A DNA stretch of 64,000 nt from Mesorhizobium sp. B2-8-5 (GCF_006440675.2 NZ_CP083951.1:2699501-2763500), one strand, 5' to 3'. Positions 18,857-27,229 are shown, numbered from the stretch's first letter. Numbers and translations are program-made. The notes: generated by a model not told the origin, from the sequence alone.

Positions 18857-19432
18857 TTGCGGACGATGAATTCCGGCTCGTCAGCCCTCCAAAATGAGGC
18901 GACGATTCTCGATCTGATCCCAGCTTTGAGAGCTTTTGCGCGCACCTTCTGTAGAGACAAGACCGACGCGGACGATCTCGTGCAGGAAACTCTCCTCAAG
19001 GGCATAGCGCATATCGATCAGTTCGAACCCGGCACGCGAATGAAGTCGTGGCTGTTCACGATCATGCGCAACACCTTCTACACAAAGCACAAGGTCTATA
19101 TGCGCGAGGCGCCAGGAGCGACCGACTGCGCATCGGCCCGTTCAATCAGCTATGGCGACCAGGAATGGCATATCCGCAGCCAGGAGGTTCACGCCGCCAT
19201 CGGCAAATTGCCGCCCCAGCAGCGCGAGGTCCTGGTGCTGATCGCCATCCTGGGCGTGAGCTATGAGGAAACAGCGAGCATCTGTGGTTGCGCCATCGGC
19301 ACGATCAAAAGTCGGTTGAACCGAGCACGCATGTCATTGATTGAAGACCTGGGGGAAACATCTCCAGCCGCCGCCGTGGACACCTCGTCCAATGTTGCGG
19401 TGCCTTCCTGGTCGTCCTCCAGCCGGCGCTAG
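18857..19432 (+). CDS. ecfG: EcfG-family (ECF15) general stress response sigma factor
   Basis: A 191-residue ECF sigma factor. Region 2 reads LRAFARTFCRDKTDADDLVQ and GTRMKSWLFTIMRNTFYTKH; region 4 reads LPPQQREVLVLIAILGVSYE and GTIKSRLNRARMSL. The phrase SWLFTIMRNTFYT and the linker with ATDCAS are typical of EcfG/RpoE2. It directs RNA polymerase to GGAAC-N18/19-TT promoters, many of which occur in this window, including one before itself. The TTG at 18857 is chosen because AGGAGG ends five bases before it; the ATG at 18866 would leave a 14-base gap. The C-terminal tail is Ser/Ala-rich and probably disordered. Confidence 0.88.
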   Translation: MRTMNSGSSALQNEATILDLIPALRAFARTFCRDKTDADDLVQETLLKGIAHIDQFEPGTRMKSWLFTIMRNTFYTKHKVYMREAPGATDCASARSISYGDQEWHIRSQEVHAAIGKLPPQQREVLVLIAILGVSYEETASICGCAIGTIKSRLNRARMSLIEDLGETSPAAAVDTSSNVAVPSWSSSSRR

Positions 19433-19535
19433 GGCAATTCCAAGAAAAGTGCGCAGCGGTTTTTCTGTCCGGAATTGCGTAAAAACAATGAGTTGGAGCA
19501 GTTCGGCGATTCTATCAAACGCTGAACTGCTCCAA
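19433..19535 (+). repeat. Dispersed palindromic repeat, copy 1
   Basis: A two-part element. A left block of about 55 bases (GCAATTCCA to GGAATTGCGTAAA) is followed by a hairpin with perfect 12-base arms, TTGGAGCAGTTC at 19493-19504 and GAACTGCTCCAA at 19524-19535. The left block matches, in inverse orientation, the block at 51672-51725. It starts directly after the ecfG stop codon and may end the ecfG transcript. Such repeats are common between genes in rhizobia. Confidence 0.75.
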
Positions 19536-19614
19536 GTGCAAGAATGCATTACGCTTTTATGGAACAGACCGCCTTCCATCGAGTTAGTCGCAGACACACG
19601 ATTGGAAACCCACA

Positions 19615-19842
19615 ATGGCATACGCTGCCGGAACTCCCTCACCGGAAATCGTCGAACGGGAACGGTGCGCGGCCATGGCCGAGGCACAGGCAATGGAATT
19701 CGAACGCATCAAGATGTACCCGGTGGCGCGCGATGCGTGCCTTGGCGCGTCGCATCAAGGAGTCCGGCTTGCCGATGCGGCTCCAGTCGCAAACTGCTTC
19801 CGGCAGCATCGAACGTGCCGCCATTTGATGGCCGTGATTTGA
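19615..19842 (+). CDS. Small hypothetical protein
   Basis: A 75-residue open frame starting MAYAAGTPSPEIVERERCA. I recognise no family. The first 40 residues have a natural amino-acid mix (EAQAMEFERIKMYPVARD) while the tail is less convincing. Its stop overlaps the proposed TTG start of the next gene by four bases (TTGA), as in coupled genes, and this is the main support. The ribosome binding site is weak (GGAAA, 10 bases upstream). It could instead be leader sequence of the hydrolase gene. Confidence 0.4.
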   Translation: MAYAAGTPSPEIVERERCAAMAEAQAMEFERIKMYPVARDACLGASHQGVRLADAAPVANCFRQHRTCRHLMAVI

Positions 19843-20435
19843 GCGACCTCGCACCGATTTCGGCGAAGGCCATACACATTTGCGTCGACATGCAGCGGAT
19901 GTTCGCGCCACCGGGTCCTTGGGCGGTCGAATGGCTGCCCGCGATCCTGCCGCAGGTGCAGAGGCTGGTTGGCAAGCGGCCCGAAGCCACCATCTTCACC
20001 AGGTTCATCCCCGCGAGAAATCCCGGCGACGGCCACGGCCAGTGGAAGCAGTATTATGAGCGTTGGGCGCAAATGACGATCGCAAGGGCAGGCAAGGAAA
20101 TGATCGAACTGTTGCCCGAGCTTGCCGTCCATCTGCCGCCGGCGCGCCTGTTCGACAAGCCGATCTATTCGCCATGGCTAAGCGGCGAACTGTCGGGCGT
20201 GCTCCAGTCCGAAGGCGTCGAAGAGATCATCGTCAGCGGTGGCGAGGCCGATATGTGCGTTCTGGCCACGCTGCTGGGCTCGATCGATCTGGGTTACCGC
20301 ACCATCCTTGCCGAGGACGCCATCTGCAGCACGTCGGACGAGGCCTATGAGAACATCCTCAAGCTTTTCACCAAGCGCTACTCGCATCATGTCGAGGTGG
20401 CGCCGGTGGAAGCCATCCTCGAATGCTGGCAGTAG
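19839..20435 (+). CDS. Isochorismatase-family cysteine hydrolase
   Basis: About 198 residues of the isochorismatase-like fold: catalytic Asp in IHICVDMQRMF, the lysine region at RLFDKPIYSPW and the nucleophile in GGEADMCVLATLLGSIDLGY. Family members hydrolyse amides such as nicotinamide, biuret or N-carbamoyl compounds; the substrate is not predictable here. The frame is open much farther upstream (to 19341), but that part is low-complexity and unlike the family, so the TTG at 19839 or the GTG at 19815 is the likely start. No EcfG-type promoter with correct spacing was found before it. Confidence 0.78.
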   Translation: MSDLAPISAKAIHICVDMQRMFAPPGPWAVEWLPAILPQVQRLVGKRPEATIFTRFIPARNPGDGHGQWKQYYERWAQMTIARAGKEMIELLPELAVHLPPARLFDKPIYSPWLSGELSGVLQSEGVEEIIVSGGEADMCVLATLLGSIDLGYRTILAEDAICSTSDEAYENILKLFTKRYSHHVEVAPVEAILECWQ

Positions 20436-20627
20436 GCGACCCATTGATAGGCCGCGCCGTCTGAACGGCAAGCTCCATTTCCACCCGGGAACATTTCGCG
20501 GCGACCTCAGTGGTCGGACTTGAGCATGCCGACCCGAAGGAGATTAAGGTGAAGCTCGATCGGTTGGAAAAGGAGACGGGACTCGAGAGTTGAAGAGAGC
20601 AGGCGGCGAGAAATCAAGGAGTTATGG

Positions 20628-21290
20628 ATGATGCGTTTTTTTCGAAATAACGGCCTGCTGATCACCGTCTTCGCCATCTTCGTTGCATGTCTGGTCGGCC
20701 AGGCAATCTCGGGCTATTTCGCCAGCCAACAGGACAGGGCGATGCATGGCTTGGCGAACCAGTCCTTTGCCTCGTTTCTCGGATCCGGTGAATTTCAGGA
20801 AAGCGTTTTCGAGAACTGGGAAAGCGAATTCCTGGAAAAATGGGCCTATGTTTTCCTCACCGCTTATCTGGTGCAGCGCGGTTCGGCAGAGTCCAGGGAT
20901 CCCGATGCGGACTCAACGGAAAACGAAGATCCCGCCAGACATCGCGAAGACCCCGATGCCCCCTGGCCGGTAAGGCGCGGTGGGATCATTCTCTGGCTCT
21001 ATTCGCATTCGCTTGGAACAGCGCTCTTCCTGATCTTCGTCGCGACCTTCGTCTTCCATCTTTGGCAAAGCACGCGCCACGCGGCAGAAGAAGCCGCGCT
21101 GCATCACCAGCCGGCGGAGACCATTCTGGCGCATCTCGTTTCCGGGCAATTCTGGTTCGAGAGCTTTCAGAACTGGCAGAGCGAGTTTCTGTCGACGGGC
21201 GTCCTGGTGCTGCTGGCAATCTGGCTGAGGGAGCGCGGCTCCCCGGAGAGCAAGCCTGTGCACGCGCCGCATGCGAAAACTGGCCATTGA
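20628..21290 (+). CDS. DUF6766-type membrane protein
   Basis: A 220-residue protein with four predicted membrane segments: two near the N-terminus (NGLLITVFAIFVACLVGQAI and KWAYVFLTAYLVQ), then a polar charged linker at about residues 85-115, and two more (LGTALFLIFVATFVFHLW and LSTGVLVLLAIWLRE). The two halves resemble each other: ENWESEFLEKWAYVFLTAYL matches QNWQSEFLSTGVLVLLAIWL, so it arose by internal duplication. AAGGAG lies six bases before the start. Function is unknown; such proteins often occur beside stress genes in Rhizobiales. Confidence 0.78.
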   Translation: MMRFFRNNGLLITVFAIFVACLVGQAISGYFASQQDRAMHGLANQSFASFLGSGEFQESVFENWESEFLEKWAYVFLTAYLVQRGSAESRDPDADSTENEDPARHREDPDAPWPVRRGGIILWLYSHSLGTALFLIFVATFVFHLWQSTRHAAEEAALHHQPAETILAHLVSGQFWFESFQNWQSEFLSTGVLVLLAIWLRERGSPESKPVHAPHAKTGH

Positions 21291-21533
21291 CAGCAGCGAC
21301 CCATCACTCGCCCCGATCGGCTGGCTGTCTAAGCTGGCGACGGTCTTATCGACTGAATGGACATGCCGCTGGCCTCAACAACCTATGTTAAGGCAGGGCC
21401 TCAATTGCCGTGCAACATAGGCTGGCCTTTGTGCCCTCCCTTGGGATAGGCCCGGCCTGCATTCCTGTGTCACAAATGAGATCGCAGGCCGGGCTTTGCG
21501 CCAGCTTCATCCGCGTGGGCTCATGGGCGAGCG

Positions 21534-23840
21534 TCATCCCGGTATGACCACCCGAACCGGAACCGATTTCGCCGCTGGCACGTGCGCCTTTTCGGCCCGA
21601 TGCCAGAGCGGGATGAGCGGATTGAGCTCGGGATAATAGCCGGCGCAATCGCCGCGCGGAATTGAGTAGGGCGTAACGCGAAGGCCGCGCACCTGTCGTT
21701 CGACACCGTCGTCGGCCGCGGACTCCAGGTCGATCACCTCGCCGTCATGGAGGCCCAGCCGTTCGATATCGTGCGCGTTCATCAGCAGCACCATCCGCGT
21801 CCCGCTGATGCCGCGAAGGCGATCCCGGTAGCCGTAGATGGTGGTATTGAACTGGTCGTTGGAGCGAACCGTGATCAGTGTCAGCGCATCCGACCGCGAG
21901 ACGTCGATGTCGGGATCCGTTTCGAGCATCGTCGGCGGCTTGAAGTTGGCTTTCTTGTTGGGGGTCTGCCACACCCGCTTGGAGGCCTTGATGTCGCGAT
22001 GAAAACCGCCCGGCACCAGGAAGCGTTTGTTGAAGTCCTTGAAGTGGTCTGGATAACAACGTTCGATTTCGTCCCGCACGCGCGAATAGTCGGCCACCCA
22101 TTCATCCCAGGGAATTGAACTCCTTCCCGCGACCGTCGCCTTGGCGAGCTCGGCGACGATCTTTGGCTCGGAGAGCAGACTGGGTCCGGCCGGCGGGCGA
22201 TAGCCGAAGGAACCGTGGATGCAGGCTGTGGAATCCTCCATCGAGACATGCTGCTCGCCGGTAGCCTGCAAATCCTTCTCGATGCGTGAGAGACAGGGCA
22301 GCAAATAGGTGACCGCTCCCGGTATCAGGTGACTGCGGTTCAGTTTCGTGGCGATCTGGACATGCAATCTCAGGTGCCGCCAGGCGTCTTCGACAAGTCC
22401 GGTTTCCGGAACGGCCCGCACGAAGTTGCCGCCCAGTCCGATGAACCCCTTCACCGAGCCGTCGATCACGCCTTCGCATGTTTCGACCGTGTCGCGCCCT
22501 TTCTCGCGCGGCGGCTCGAAATTGTAGAATTCGGCGAACTTGTCGAGGGGGACAAGTTCCGGCTTTTCGGAGATGCCGACGGTGCGTTGGCCCTGGACGT
22601 TGGAGTGGCCGCGAAGCGGCGACACGCCGGCGCCGCGCTTGCCGACATTGCCGCGCATCAGCAGCAGATTGCAAAGCATGTGGACGTTCTCGGTCCCGTG
22701 CCGGTGCTGCGTCAGGCCCATGCCGTAATTGCCGATGACCGCCGATGCCTTGCTGTAGATCTCAGCCACATGCTCCAGATCGGCGCGCGCAATGCCCGAA
22801 CGCGCTTCGATCCTGTCCCAGGATGTGCGGCGCAGATAGGCTTCGAACGCATCGAAGCCGTGTGTATGTTCCTCGATGAAAGCCGTGTCGAGGACACGCG
22901 GCGCGCCAGCATTCTTTGCCGCGTCGTCGAGCGCCAAAACGGCCTTCGCAATGCCCGTCATGGCGGCGATGTCGCCGCCGCCGCGAATCTGGAAGAAGTC
23001 GCTCGACATCCTGGTGCCGGCGCCCGGCGAAAGCATTTCAACCGGGCTCTGTGGATTCTTGAAGCGCTTCAGGCCGCGCTCCGGCAGTGGATTGAAGGTG
23101 ATGACGGGTATGCCGCGCTGGCGCGCCTCCTCGATCGGGTGAAGCAATCGCGGCGCGCTCACGCCGGTGTTGTGGCCAAAGAAGAACATCAGGTCGCAAT
23201 GGCCGAAGTCCTCCAATTGCACGGTGCCGACCGGCGAGCCGATGGACTCGGGCAGGCCGACCGAAGTCGACTCGTGGCACATGTTGGAGGAGTCCGGCAG
23301 ATTGCCCGAGCCGTAGGTGCGCGCGAAAAGCTGATACATGAACGACGCCTCGAGCGAGGCGCGGCCCGAGGTATAGAACACGACCGATCTCGGATCGAGC
23401 TTGCGGAGCTCCTCGCCGATGTCGCGGAACGCGGCCCCCCACCCGACCGGCTCATATTTGTCGGTGACCTCGTTGTAGCGCATCGGTTCGAGCAGCCGGC
23501 CCTGCTTCTCAAGATCGTGATCGGGCCAATCGAGCAGCTCGTTGACGGAGTGGGCGGCGAAGAACTCCGGGCCGCAGCGCCGTTTCGTCTGGTCCCAGAT
23601 CGTGGCCTTGGCGCCGTTCTCGCAGAATTCAAACGGGCGCGGCTCGGCGGGCTTCGCCCAGGAGCAGGAGACGCACATATAGCCGTCGGCCTTGTTCTGC
23701 TTGAGCAGCGTGCTCCAGATGCCCGACATCAGCAAGCCTTCGCCGCGTGCCTTGCGGATCAATGATTTGAGGGATCCCCATCCGCCGGTCGGATGGTTGT
23801 ATTTGCGGATTTCGACATGATCGGTGGTGGAGGGATTCAT
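21534..23840 (-). CDS. FdhF/YdeP-family molybdopterin oxidoreductase
   Basis: A 768-residue protein of the formate-dehydrogenase-like YdeP family. An N-terminal CVSCSW and a later CHES motif lie in the iron-sulfur and cofactor region, GNYGMGLTQHRHG and LLLMRGNVGKRGAGVSPLRG are pterin-binding stretches, and the C-terminal domain has TVRSNDQFNTTIYGYRDR. E. coli YdeP is linked to acid resistance; the true substrate of the family is unknown and it should not be called a formate dehydrogenase without proof. It is cytoplasmic (no Tat signal). It is divergent from the nucleotidyltransferase gene, and each has its own EcfG-type promoter in the shared gap. Confidence 0.9.
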   Translation of the reverse strand: MNPSTTDHVEIRKYNHPTGGWGSLKSLIRKARGEGLLMSGIWSTLLKQNKADGYMCVSCSWAKPAEPRPFEFCENGAKATIWDQTKRRCGPEFFAAHSVNELLDWPDHDLEKQGRLLEPMRYNEVTDKYEPVGWGAAFRDIGEELRKLDPRSVVFYTSGRASLEASFMYQLFARTYGSGNLPDSSNMCHESTSVGLPESIGSPVGTVQLEDFGHCDLMFFFGHNTGVSAPRLLHPIEEARQRGIPVITFNPLPERGLKRFKNPQSPVEMLSPGAGTRMSSDFFQIRGGGDIAAMTGIAKAVLALDDAAKNAGAPRVLDTAFIEEHTHGFDAFEAYLRRTSWDRIEARSGIARADLEHVAEIYSKASAVIGNYGMGLTQHRHGTENVHMLCNLLLMRGNVGKRGAGVSPLRGHSNVQGQRTVGISEKPELVPLDKFAEFYNFEPPREKGRDTVETCEGVIDGSVKGFIGLGGNFVRAVPETGLVEDAWRHLRLHVQIATKLNRSHLIPGAVTYLLPCLSRIEKDLQATGEQHVSMEDSTACIHGSFGYRPPAGPSLLSEPKIVAELAKATVAGRSSIPWDEWVADYSRVRDEIERCYPDHFKDFNKRFLVPGGFHRDIKASKRVWQTPNKKANFKPPTMLETDPDIDVSRSDALTLITVRSNDQFNTTIYGYRDRLRGISGTRMVLLMNAHDIERLGLHDGEVIDLESAADDGVERQVRGLRVTPYSIPRGDCAGYYPELNPLIPLWHRAEKAHVPAAKSVPVRVVIPG

Positions 23841-23872
23841 GGTGGAGCTCGGCTCGTATTGCTTTGATCTCC

Positions 23873-23897
23873 AACCCGCACGGTTTCACAATGTTCC
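23873..23897 (-). promoter_or_regulatory. EcfG-type promoter before ydeP-like gene
   Basis: On the minus strand, GGAAC (23897 down to 23893), 18 bases, TT (23874-23873). It lies 33 bases before the gene start. Confidence 0.7.
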
Positions 23898-23930
23898 AGC
23901 CTCCACCGCCATGAAGGTGCCGCTGACGGC

Positions 23931-23955
23931 GGAACAACACCGGATCGCCGCTGTT
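23931..23955 (+). promoter_or_regulatory. EcfG-type promoter before nucleotidyltransferase gene
   Basis: GGAAC at 23931-23935, 18 bases, TT at 23954-23955; 45 bases before the ATG at 24000. It forms a divergent pair with the promoter at 23873-23897. Confidence 0.7.
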
Positions 23956-23999
23956 TACGGAAACAGGTGGAAGAAGATAAAAAGCCGGAGCGACGGTTG

Positions 24000-24806
24000 A
24001 TGGCCAATGACGAGTTGCCGGGAGTGCTGGCGACGCTCCCTGTGATCGACGCAAAGGCGGAGCCGACGCTGAAGAGCGCCGAAGCGGAAGCCTTCTATAC
24101 GCACGCGATCCGCGAACTTGCTGCCACTGACATCCCTTTCCTGGTCGCCGGAACCTACGCCGTCAGCGCCTATACCGGCGTCGTACGCCAGACCAAGGAC
24201 CTCGATATCTTCTGCAAGGCCGGCGATTGCCCGCGTATCCTCGCCCATTTCAAGGATATCGGCTACGCGGTCGAGATCGAGGACGACCGCTGGCTAGGGA
24301 AGGTCTTCGAAGGCCCGCATTTCTTCGATGTGATCTTTGCTTCCGCCAACGGCACCATGCAGGTCGAGGACCAGTGGCTGGAGAATGCCCGCCAGGTCGA
24401 ACTCTTGGGCAACCGGGTCCGCATCATCGGGCCGACCGAGCTCATCTGGTCGAAATGCTTCATCCAGGACAGGGGCCGGCATGACGGCGCCGACATCGCC
24501 CACACCATCCTCAAGGCGCATGAGCAGATCGACTGGCAAAGATTGCTGTCCTATCTCGACACCCACTGGGAGGTGCTCTTGATGCAGGTGCTGAATTTCC
24601 GGTGGATCTATCCCAGTGAACGCGACCACATTCCCGACTGGCTGCTGGACAATCTGGTCGAGCGGCTCGCCAGGCAGCGGCAATTGCCTCCGCCGAGGAT
24701 GAAGATCTGCCGCGGCCGGCTACTGTCGCAGGTCGACTATGAGATCGACGTCAAGGAATGGGGTTTTGCGGGCGTCGGCGGCGTTGGAGAATTCCGCGAT
24801 GGCTGA
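24000..24806 (+). CDS. Nucleotidyltransferase-fold protein
   Basis: A 268-residue protein with a minimal nucleotidyltransferase motif: LVAGTYAVSAYTGVVRQTKD then LDIFCK, giving the acidic D-L-D pair, and a third acidic site near FFDVIFA. It resembles AbiEii/MNT-type nucleotidyltransferases that can modify tRNA or proteins, but no antitoxin gene accompanies it. The ATG at 24000 is chosen because GGAG lies nine bases upstream; a GTG at 23967 would sit almost at the predicted transcription start. Its end overlaps the phosphoesterase gene by eight bases (ATGGCTGA), so the two are co-translated. Confidence 0.72.
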   Translation: MANDELPGVLATLPVIDAKAEPTLKSAEAEAFYTHAIRELAATDIPFLVAGTYAVSAYTGVVRQTKDLDIFCKAGDCPRILAHFKDIGYAVEIEDDRWLGKVFEGPHFFDVIFASANGTMQVEDQWLENARQVELLGNRVRIIGPTELIWSKCFIQDRGRHDGADIAHTILKAHEQIDWQRLLSYLDTHWEVLLMQVLNFRWIYPSERDHIPDWLLDNLVERLARQRQLPPPRMKICRGRLLSQVDYEIDVKEWGFAGVGGVGEFRDG

Positions 24807-25548
24807 ACGAAGCAAGGCAGATCGCAAAGCGAGCGGCAACGGCAAAGTCAAAGTCGCTGCCGTGGGCGATCTGCATGTCCAGGAAGATGCGCAGACGTCC
24901 TACCGCGATCTGTTCGGCGAGGTTTCGCGCGAGGCCGACATCCTCGTGCTTACCGGCGATCTCACCAACCTCGGCAAGCCCAAAGAGGCCGAGCTTCTCG
25001 CCGAGGACCTGCGGGCCTGCTCGATCCCCGTCGTCGCCGTACTCGGCAACCACGATTACGAATCCGGCTGCGTCGACCAGATCGCGGCGACGCTCCGTCA
25101 GGCCGGCGTCTATCTCCTCGACGGGCAGGCGACGGAACTGATGGATGTCGGCTTTGTCGGCGTCAAGGGTTTTGTCGGCGGCTTCGGCTCGAGGATGCTC
25201 GGCTCTTTCGGCGAGCCGGCAATCAAGGCCATGGTGGCCGAGAGCGTCAATGAAGCGATGCGGCTGGAGAACGCCATGCGACAGGTCCGCGCCAAGCGCA
25301 CGCTGGTGGTTCTTCACTATGCGCCGATCCCGGAGACGGTCGCCGGCGAGCCGCCGGAAATCTTCCCGTTCCTCGGATCATCCCGCCTTGCCGAAACGAT
25401 CGACCGGTTCAAGGTGAGCGCCGTCGTGCATGGCCATGCGCATCGCGGCAGCTATGAGGGCCAGACCCCCGGCGGCGCCAAGGTCTACAATGTCGCCATG
25501 CACATCACGAAGCCGACGGGCCGGCCCTACGCGCTGCTCGAAATCTGA
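24799..25548 (+). CDS. Metallophosphoesterase
   Basis: A 249-residue calcineurin-type phosphoesterase. The metal-binding motifs appear in order: VGDLHV, LTGDLTNLG, VLGNHDYESG, VVLHYAPIP and VHGHAHRG. No signal peptide is seen, so it is cytoplasmic. Relatives cleave nucleotides, cyclic nucleotides or phosphoproteins. It is tightly paired with the nucleotidyltransferase gene, which suggests one may reverse or process the product of the other (inference). The start at 24799 is chosen from the overlap and conserved length; a longer frame begins at 24739. Confidence 0.85.
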   Translation: MAERSKADRKASGNGKVKVAAVGDLHVQEDAQTSYRDLFGEVSREADILVLTGDLTNLGKPKEAELLAEDLRACSIPVVAVLGNHDYESGCVDQIAATLRQAGVYLLDGQATELMDVGFVGVKGFVGGFGSRMLGSFGEPAIKAMVAESVNEAMRLENAMRQVRAKRTLVVLHYAPIPETVAGEPPEIFPFLGSSRLAETIDRFKVSAVVHGHAHRGSYEGQTPGGAKVYNVAMHITKPTGRPYALLEI

Positions 25549-25566
25549 ACTGGCTGGCGACCGCAC

Positions 25567-25848
25567 CTAGACCTCGTCGAAACGACTGCCTTCCTTGGAA
25601 GGATCCTTCGACAGGACGCGTTCCTCCTCGTCGTCGGGCAAGGCTTCGTCGCTGTCCTGGAAGGGGTTGTCGTCATTTTCCTCGGGAAGATCTCCTTCCG
25701 CTTCGGCGTCATCCTGCGGGTCGCCGTTCACGGCAACGCTGTCCGGCAGGATTCTGCCGCCCTCAAGAGCGTCCCAATCCTGCTGCTCGATGGTCGGGGC
25801 TTCGGTTTCTTCGGTCTTTGCCGGCCGCTGTTTGTCGCGCGGGTCCAT
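25567..25848 (-). CDS. Small acidic stress-type protein
   Basis: A 93-residue, highly acidic and probably disordered protein (GDLPEENDDNPFQDSDEALP, then DDEEERVL). I recognise no domain. The ATG at 25848 has GGAG seven bases upstream, and an EcfG-type promoter lies about 32 bases before it. Small hydrophilic proteins of this kind are typical members of the general stress regulon in rhizobia. It converges with the phosphoesterase gene, the two stops being 18 bases apart. Confidence 0.75.
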   Translation of the reverse strand: MDPRDKQRPAKTEETEAPTIEQQDWDALEGGRILPDSVAVNGDPQDDAEAEGDLPEENDDNPFQDSDEALPDDEEERVLSKDPSKEGSRFDEV

Positions 25849-25879
25849 GACGTTCTCCAATACTGAGCTTCGACTGGAG

Positions 25880-25904
25880 AACCCGCCGCAAGACGAGTTG
25901 TTCC
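25880..25904 (-). promoter_or_regulatory. EcfG-type promoter before acidic small protein
   Basis: Minus strand GGAAC (25904 down to 25900), 18 bases, TT (25881-25880). The downstream start codon is at 25848. Confidence 0.7.
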
Positions 25905-25936
25905 GCTTCTTGTTCGCCACGGAACGCCGTCGACCG

Positions 25937-25961
25937 GGAACGGCAGCGCGCCTTGTGACTT
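25937..25961 (+). promoter_or_regulatory. EcfG-type promoter before FAD oxidoreductase
   Basis: GGAAC at 25937-25941, 18 bases, TT at 25960-25961; 24 bases before the start at 25985. Divergent from the promoter at 25880-25904. Confidence 0.6.
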
Positions 25962-25984
25962 ATCGTGCGGAACCGGGAACTTTC

Positions 25985-27196
25985 ATGCCTCGCAAGCTCG
26001 ATCTCAGAAGCGGCACACCTGTCTGGGCTGCCTATCGCTCAACTGCGGTGCCGGCAGACCGCCTGACCCGAGATGTAAAAACCGACATCCTGATCGTCGG
26101 CATGGGCATCAGCGGCGCGATGATGGCCGAAGCGCTGACCCGCGATGGCCATTCCGTGATTTGCATCGACAGGCGCGGGCCGCTGAAAGGATCGACGGCA
26201 GCCACGACGGCGCTTGTCCAGTTCGAGATCGATCAACCGCTCGTCAGGCTGTCCCGGATGATCGGAGGCGATGCCGCTCGACAGGCTTGGCGGCGCTCGC
26301 GACTGTCGCTGCTCAACCTGCGCGGACGCATCGCGGAACTCGATATCCGCTGCCGGGCGGCGGATAGGCCATCGCTTTACCTGGCTGGCAATAGGCTCGA
26401 TGCGTCGGACCTGCGCCGCGAGGCGGAGGCACGCCGTGAGGCGGGCATTGGAGCGTGCTTGCTAACACGAAAAAAGCTGAGAGAGGATTTCGGGATAGGT
26501 CGCGCCGCAGCAATTCTGAGCCATGGCAATCTGGCGCTCGATCCGCGCAAATTGACGTCCGGACTGCTGAGCGCGGCCCTGCAACGCAAGGCGCGGTTCT
26601 ATGCGCAGGCGGAAGCGACTGCGATCAAGGACAATCGGCTCGGCGTGACGGTGGCGACCCGAGATGGCCCTGTGATCAAGGCCCGCCATCTTATTCTCAC
26701 AACCGGATACGAACTGCTCGACATCGTGCCGAATACCGGCCATCGCATCATCTCTACATGGGCGATCGCGACGCGCCCGCAGCCGAAAAAACTCTGGCCG
26801 CTCGCCGCCATGATCTGGGAGGCTTCCGATCCCTACCTCTATCTCAGGGCCACATCCGACGGCCGCGTGATCTGCGGCGGCGAAGACGAGGAGTTCACCG
26901 ACGAGGAACGGCGCGACGCCCTGACCGCGCAAAAGACGGATCGCCTTGAGCAGAAACTCGGGAAGATGTTCCCGCAACTGGACACAGCGGCGAACTTCGC
27001 CTGGGCAGGCTCATTCGGCGCCACCGGAACCGGACTGCCGATCATCGGCGGCGTGCCGGGGCATCCGCGCGTTCATGCGGTGATGGGCTATGGCGGAAAC
27101 GGGATCATCTTTTCCCAGATCGCGTCCGAGATCATCTCGGCGTCCATCGCCGGCAAAGATGATGCGGACGCAAGTCTGTTCGCGTTCAAGACATGA
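25985..27196 (+). CDS. FAD-dependent oxidoreductase (DAO family)
   Basis: A 403-residue flavoprotein. The Rossmann motif is ILIVGMGISGAMMAEALTRD at about residues 35-55, followed by ICIDRR; the C-terminal FAD contact is GLPIIGGVPG and MGYGGNGIIFSQIASE. This is the D-amino-acid-oxidase/glycine-oxidase-like superfamily, which oxidises amines or hydroxy acids. There is no Rieske domain. The ATG at 25985 fits the upstream promoter; an open frame extends back to 25595 but overlaps the opposite gene. The substrate is unknown. Confidence 0.85.
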   Translation: MPRKLDLRSGTPVWAAYRSTAVPADRLTRDVKTDILIVGMGISGAMMAEALTRDGHSVICIDRRGPLKGSTAATTALVQFEIDQPLVRLSRMIGGDAARQAWRRSRLSLLNLRGRIAELDIRCRAADRPSLYLAGNRLDASDLRREAEARREAGIGACLLTRKKLREDFGIGRAAAILSHGNLALDPRKLTSGLLSAALQRKARFYAQAEATAIKDNRLGVTVATRDGPVIKARHLILTTGYELLDIVPNTGHRIISTWAIATRPQPKKLWPLAAMIWEASDPYLYLRATSDGRVICGGEDEEFTDEERRDALTAQKTDRLEQKLGKMFPQLDTAANFAWAGSFGATGTGLPIIGGVPGHPRVHAVMGYGGNGIIFSQIASEIISASIAGKDDADASLFAFKT

Positions 27197-27229
27197 TCCT
27201 CCAGACTTTGTAGCCGCCGGCAGGTTAGG

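Noticed and set aside
20488..20492. GGAAC upstream of the DUF6766 gene as an EcfG-type promoter
   Set aside because: No TT occurs 18 or 19 bases downstream, so the spacing rule is not met.
22329..23765. Open frame of 478 codons on the plus strand
   Set aside because: Antisense to the ydeP-type gene, which has clear family motifs. The plus-strand product has no recognisable domain.
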